In this document: one piece after another, positions 5,777-7,298 of the stretch
Numbering within the stretch: position 1 is the first letter of the stretch
How the letters are laid out: every line of letters starts with the position of its first letter
Position numbers and translations under genes: made by a program
The notes under the pieces: generated by a model
Told to the model about the DNA's origin: nothing
Database searches by the model: none
The model's input: only the letters and a program-made list of their open reading frames with translations
Assembly (NCBI GenBank): GCA_028719265.1
Contig: JAQUKF010000059.1
Coordinates: 1-7,298 of the forward strand
Reading direction: 5' to 3'
Source of the DNA: Candidatus Omnitrophota bacterium
GTDB lineage: Bacteria; Omnitrophota; Gorgyraeia; Gygaellales; Profunditerraquicolaceae
DNA: 7,298 nucleotides

Positions 5777-6460
5777 ATGCCATACGCCAGAAAGCATCAG
5801 TTGTCCGTTTCTTTTGTTTATCATGTAATTAACAGGGGGAATAAAAAAGAAAAGATTTTTAATGGATCGCAAGATTACCTTTATTTTACGTATTTACTCA
5901 GAAGATATGTAGGTAGGTTTGGTTTAAAGATATATCACTGGATACTCATGCCGAATCATTATCATTTGCTTTTGGAGATTGCTGAACCTGAACGCATATC
6001 AAGCTGTATGGCTGGGCTTAACCGGGCATACACCTCTTATCATCATAATAATTATTCTACCTCGGGATTCTTATGGCAGGGTAGGTTTAAGCTCCAGCCG
6101 ATACAAAAAGAAAGATATTTATTTGCCTGCGGTAGATATATTGAAAGGAATCCTGTTAGGGCGAAGATTGTTTCCCGGGCGCAAGATTACCGTTTCGGCA
6201 GCGCAAAGTTCTATTGTCTGGGGGAACAAGACGGTATTACTACTGAAGATCCGGCTTTTGCCGAATTCGGTAAAACCATTAACGTAAGACGTATAGCTTA
6301 CAGGGAATTTTTAAATGTACATAACAGCGGGGAAGATGAGATATTCCGTAAGCTGGATATTCCCGTAGGGGATAATGGATTTACAGGTAAGATAATGAGA
6401 GAAGGCGGTAGATTATTCCCGAAAAGAAGAGGCAGGCCTCGGGAAAGAATTGTTGTATAA
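5777..6460 (+). CDS. REP-associated tyrosine transposase (RAYT), Y1 HUH superfamily
   Basis: A 227-residue single-strand DNA transposase related to IS200/IS605 TnpA. It has HVINRGNKKEKIF (16-28), the first strand of the fold; WILMPNHYHLLLE (55-67), in which His61 and His63 form the HUH metal site; FLWQGRFKLQPI (98-109); and RYIERNPVRAKIV (120-132), in which Tyr121 aligns with the catalytic tyrosine of RAYTs. The C terminus ends in a basic KRRGRPRER stretch (216-224), common in this group and likely to contact DNA. All catalytic residues are intact and there is no frameshift. RAYTs cut and join single-stranded DNA at small hairpins and usually occur as single, non-proliferating genes. The first part is visibly AT-richer than the flanking genes, consistent with transfer. 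Hairpins lie on both sides, but their sequences differ and no matching element ends were found, so this is not a complete insertion sequence. No partner tnpB is present. Confidence 0.9.
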   Translation: MPYARKHQLSVSFVYHVINRGNKKEKIFNGSQDYLYFTYLLRRYVGRFGLKIYHWILMPNHYHLLLEIAEPERISSCMAGLNRAYTSYHHNNYSTSGFLWQGRFKLQPIQKERYLFACGRYIERNPVRAKIVSRAQDYRFGSAKFYCLGEQDGITTEDPAFAEFGKTINVRRIAYREFLNVHNSGEDEIFRKLDIPVGDNGFTGKIMREGGRLFPKRRGRPRERIVV

Positions 6461-6480
6461 CCCTTTGAATGTGATAGAAT
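6453..6480 (+). promoter_or_regulatory. Candidate promoter for the MFS transporter gene
   Basis: TTGTAT (6453-6458), a 16-bp spacer and TAGAAT (6475-6480) preceded by TG at 6472-6473 make an extended -10 promoter candidate. It overlaps the end of the transposase gene. The predicted start near 6487 would leave a leader of about 15 bases with no Shine-Dalgarno, so translation initiation would be unusual or the transporter may rely on readthrough. Confidence 0.35.
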
Positions 6481-6481
6481 T

Positions 6482-6500
6482 ATGGACAACGTCTTGCCAT
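6482..6500 (+). repeat. Bulged hairpin after the RAYT gene, before the MFS start
   Basis: ATGG, a bulged A, CAA, loop CGTC, TTG, CCAT: seven base pairs with one extrahelical base, starting 22 bases after the transposase stop and ending one base before the transporter ATG. Bulged hairpins are the typical substrates of HUH Y1 transposases, but no tetranucleotide guide beside it is recognisable. It could equally act in the RNA by masking the transporter start. It does not run into a T-stretch, so it is not an intrinsic terminator. Confidence 0.45.
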
Positions 6501-6501
6501 T

Positions 6502-7298
6502 ATGAATAATCATAGAAAAACCGCATTTCAAATTATCTTTCTTTTTGGCCTGGTCAGCCTGTTCGGCGACGTGGTCTATGAAGGGGCGCGCAGCGTCAAT
6601 GGGCCATACCTTAAGACTTTGGGGGCGACTGCCGCAATAGTTGGTTTGGCCGCCGGGCTTGCCGAATTCTTGGGGTATGCCGTTCGTCTGGCCTCGGGGT
6701 ATTTTGCCGACAAAACAAAGGCTTATTGGCTGTTTACCTTTATCGGCTACGGCCTGCTGGTCAGCGTTCCGCTGCTTGCTTTGACCGGCATCTGGCAGGT
6801 AGCGGTTATTTTTATTATTATAGAGAGGTTGGGTAAGGCCCTGCGCAGTCCGGCAAAGGACACTATCCTTTCCCAGGCCACAAAACAGGTGGGGACTGGT
6901 TTCGGTTTTGCCATAGCCGAAGTGCTTGATCAAATCGGGGCTATTGCCGGGCCGCTTATTTTTACCGGGCTTTTCCTGTTCCTTGGCAGAGGGTCCAGGT
7001 CCCTTTCGGATTATCAGTTCGGATATTCATTGCTTTGGATCCCCCTGATCCTGGTCATCTTTTGTATTTTTATCGCTTACCGGCGCCTGCCTGAGCCGGC
7101 GGTACTTGAAGCACCTTTGGTCAAAGGGCCTCAAGCGGACAAATTGAGCAGGGTTTTCTGGATATATACGGTTTTTACATTTATCACTACTATTGGATTT
7201 ACCAATTTTGCCCTGATCGGCTATCATTTCAAGACCATCAATATCCTGACTGACGCGCAGATCCCTTTGTTCTACGCTTTGGCCATGGGGGTGGATGC
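6502..7298 (+). CDS. MFS transporter, MJ1317-like, 5' part (cut by window end)
   Basis: An open frame of 265 codons from ATG 6502 to the window edge with no stop, so the C-terminal part (probably 120-150 residues) is missing. It encodes a polytopic inner-membrane protein. Hydrophobic helices lie at about 8-22, 42-62, 76-95, 97-109, 134-162, 174-193 and 217-241. FGDVVYEGARSVNGPYL (21-37) and GYFADKTKAYW (66-76), a divergent form of the MFS loop 2-3 motif, are seen, as are IERLGKALRSPAKDTILS (107-124) and EVLDQIGAIAGPL (140-152). These resemble the MJ1317-like MFS group found in archaea and many uncultured bacteria; substrates are unknown, so none is proposed. No ribosome binding site is seen ahead of the ATG; instead a hairpin and a seven-codon mini-ORF end there. 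Base composition is back to the GC-richer level of the earlier genes. Confidence 0.88.
   Translation, partial: MNNHRKTAFQIIFLFGLVSLFGDVVYEGARSVNGPYLKTLGATAAIVGLAAGLAEFLGYAVRLASGYFADKTKAYWLFTFIGYGLLVSVPLLALTGIWQVAVIFIIIERLGKALRSPAKDTILSQATKQVGTGFGFAIAEVLDQIGAIAGPLIFTGLFLFLGRGSRSLSDYQFGYSLLWIPLILVIFCIFIAYRRLPEPAVLEAPLVKGPQADKLSRVFWIYTVFTFITTIGFTNFALIGYHFKTINILTDAQIPLFYALAMGVD

Noticed and set aside
5868..6191. Twelve-base direct repeat CGCAAGATTACC at 5868-5879 and 6180-6191
   Set aside because: Both copies are in the same frame inside the RAYT gene and encode QDY in different contexts (SQDYL, AQDYR). Chance or codon bias is the simpler explanation; the repeats are not at element ends.
5630..6501. 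A complete IS200/IS605 element
   Set aside because: No matching subterminal hairpins, target tetranucleotide or tnpB partner are visible; the gene itself is of the single-copy RAYT type.
6298..6933. A 211-codon open frame on the minus strand
   Set aside because: It lies opposite the end of the RAYT gene and the start of the MFS gene, both of which have clear family motifs. Its translation shows no recognisable domain, so it is a shadow.

Overview
The window is one gene-dense stretch, almost entirely on the + strand, from what looks like a diderm (Gram-negative type) bacterium. Gene products suggest a deep-branching, metagenome-type lineage, such as the Omnitrophota/PVC neighbourhood. That placement is inference from gene style (a PilM-PilN-type GspL, a GspK with a DG-PGT-DD loop, an MJ1317-like MFS protein); no rRNA or other marker gene is present to test it.

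Region 1 (1-3229) is the end of a type II secretion / type IV pilus-like operon. It holds the 3' end of a GspJ-like minor pseudopilin, a complete GspK-like minor pseudopilin, a 500-residue GspL-like protein in which a PilM-type actin-fold half is joined to a PilN-type membrane/periplasmic half, and a short GspM/PilO-like protein. The genes are 8 bp apart, overlap by 11 bp, or are 5 bp apart, so they are probably co-translated. Together they supply the pseudopilus tip (J, K) and the inner-membrane platform (L, M). Secretin, ATPase, GspF and the major pseudopilin are not in the window.

Region 2 (3252-4355) is a stand-alone aminodeoxychorismate synthase component I (PabB, folate branch), 22 bp after the secretion genes. 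No pabA or pabC is adjacent.

Region 3 (4391-5629) is a RhlE-type DEAD-box RNA helicase with all core motifs, a short Pro/Arg-rich tail and a perfect TATAAT just before its start. Its last ~55 bases are almost devoid of G, which could make a Rho entry site.

Region 4 (5630-6501) is the accessory part. An AT-rich spacer with nested inverted repeats is followed by a single-domain HUH/Y1 transposase of the REP-associated (RAYT, IS200-like) type with a strong ribosome binding site and an extended -10 promoter. A bulged hairpin lies just past its stop codon.

Region 5 (6502 to the window edge) is the first 265 codons of a major facilitator superfamily transporter that runs off the end. I see no rRNA, tRNA, CRISPR array, or complete insertion sequence with matching ends, and no strong evidence for a wholly new system. 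The most interesting places are the hairpin-flanked RAYT gene and the PilM-PilN fusion.
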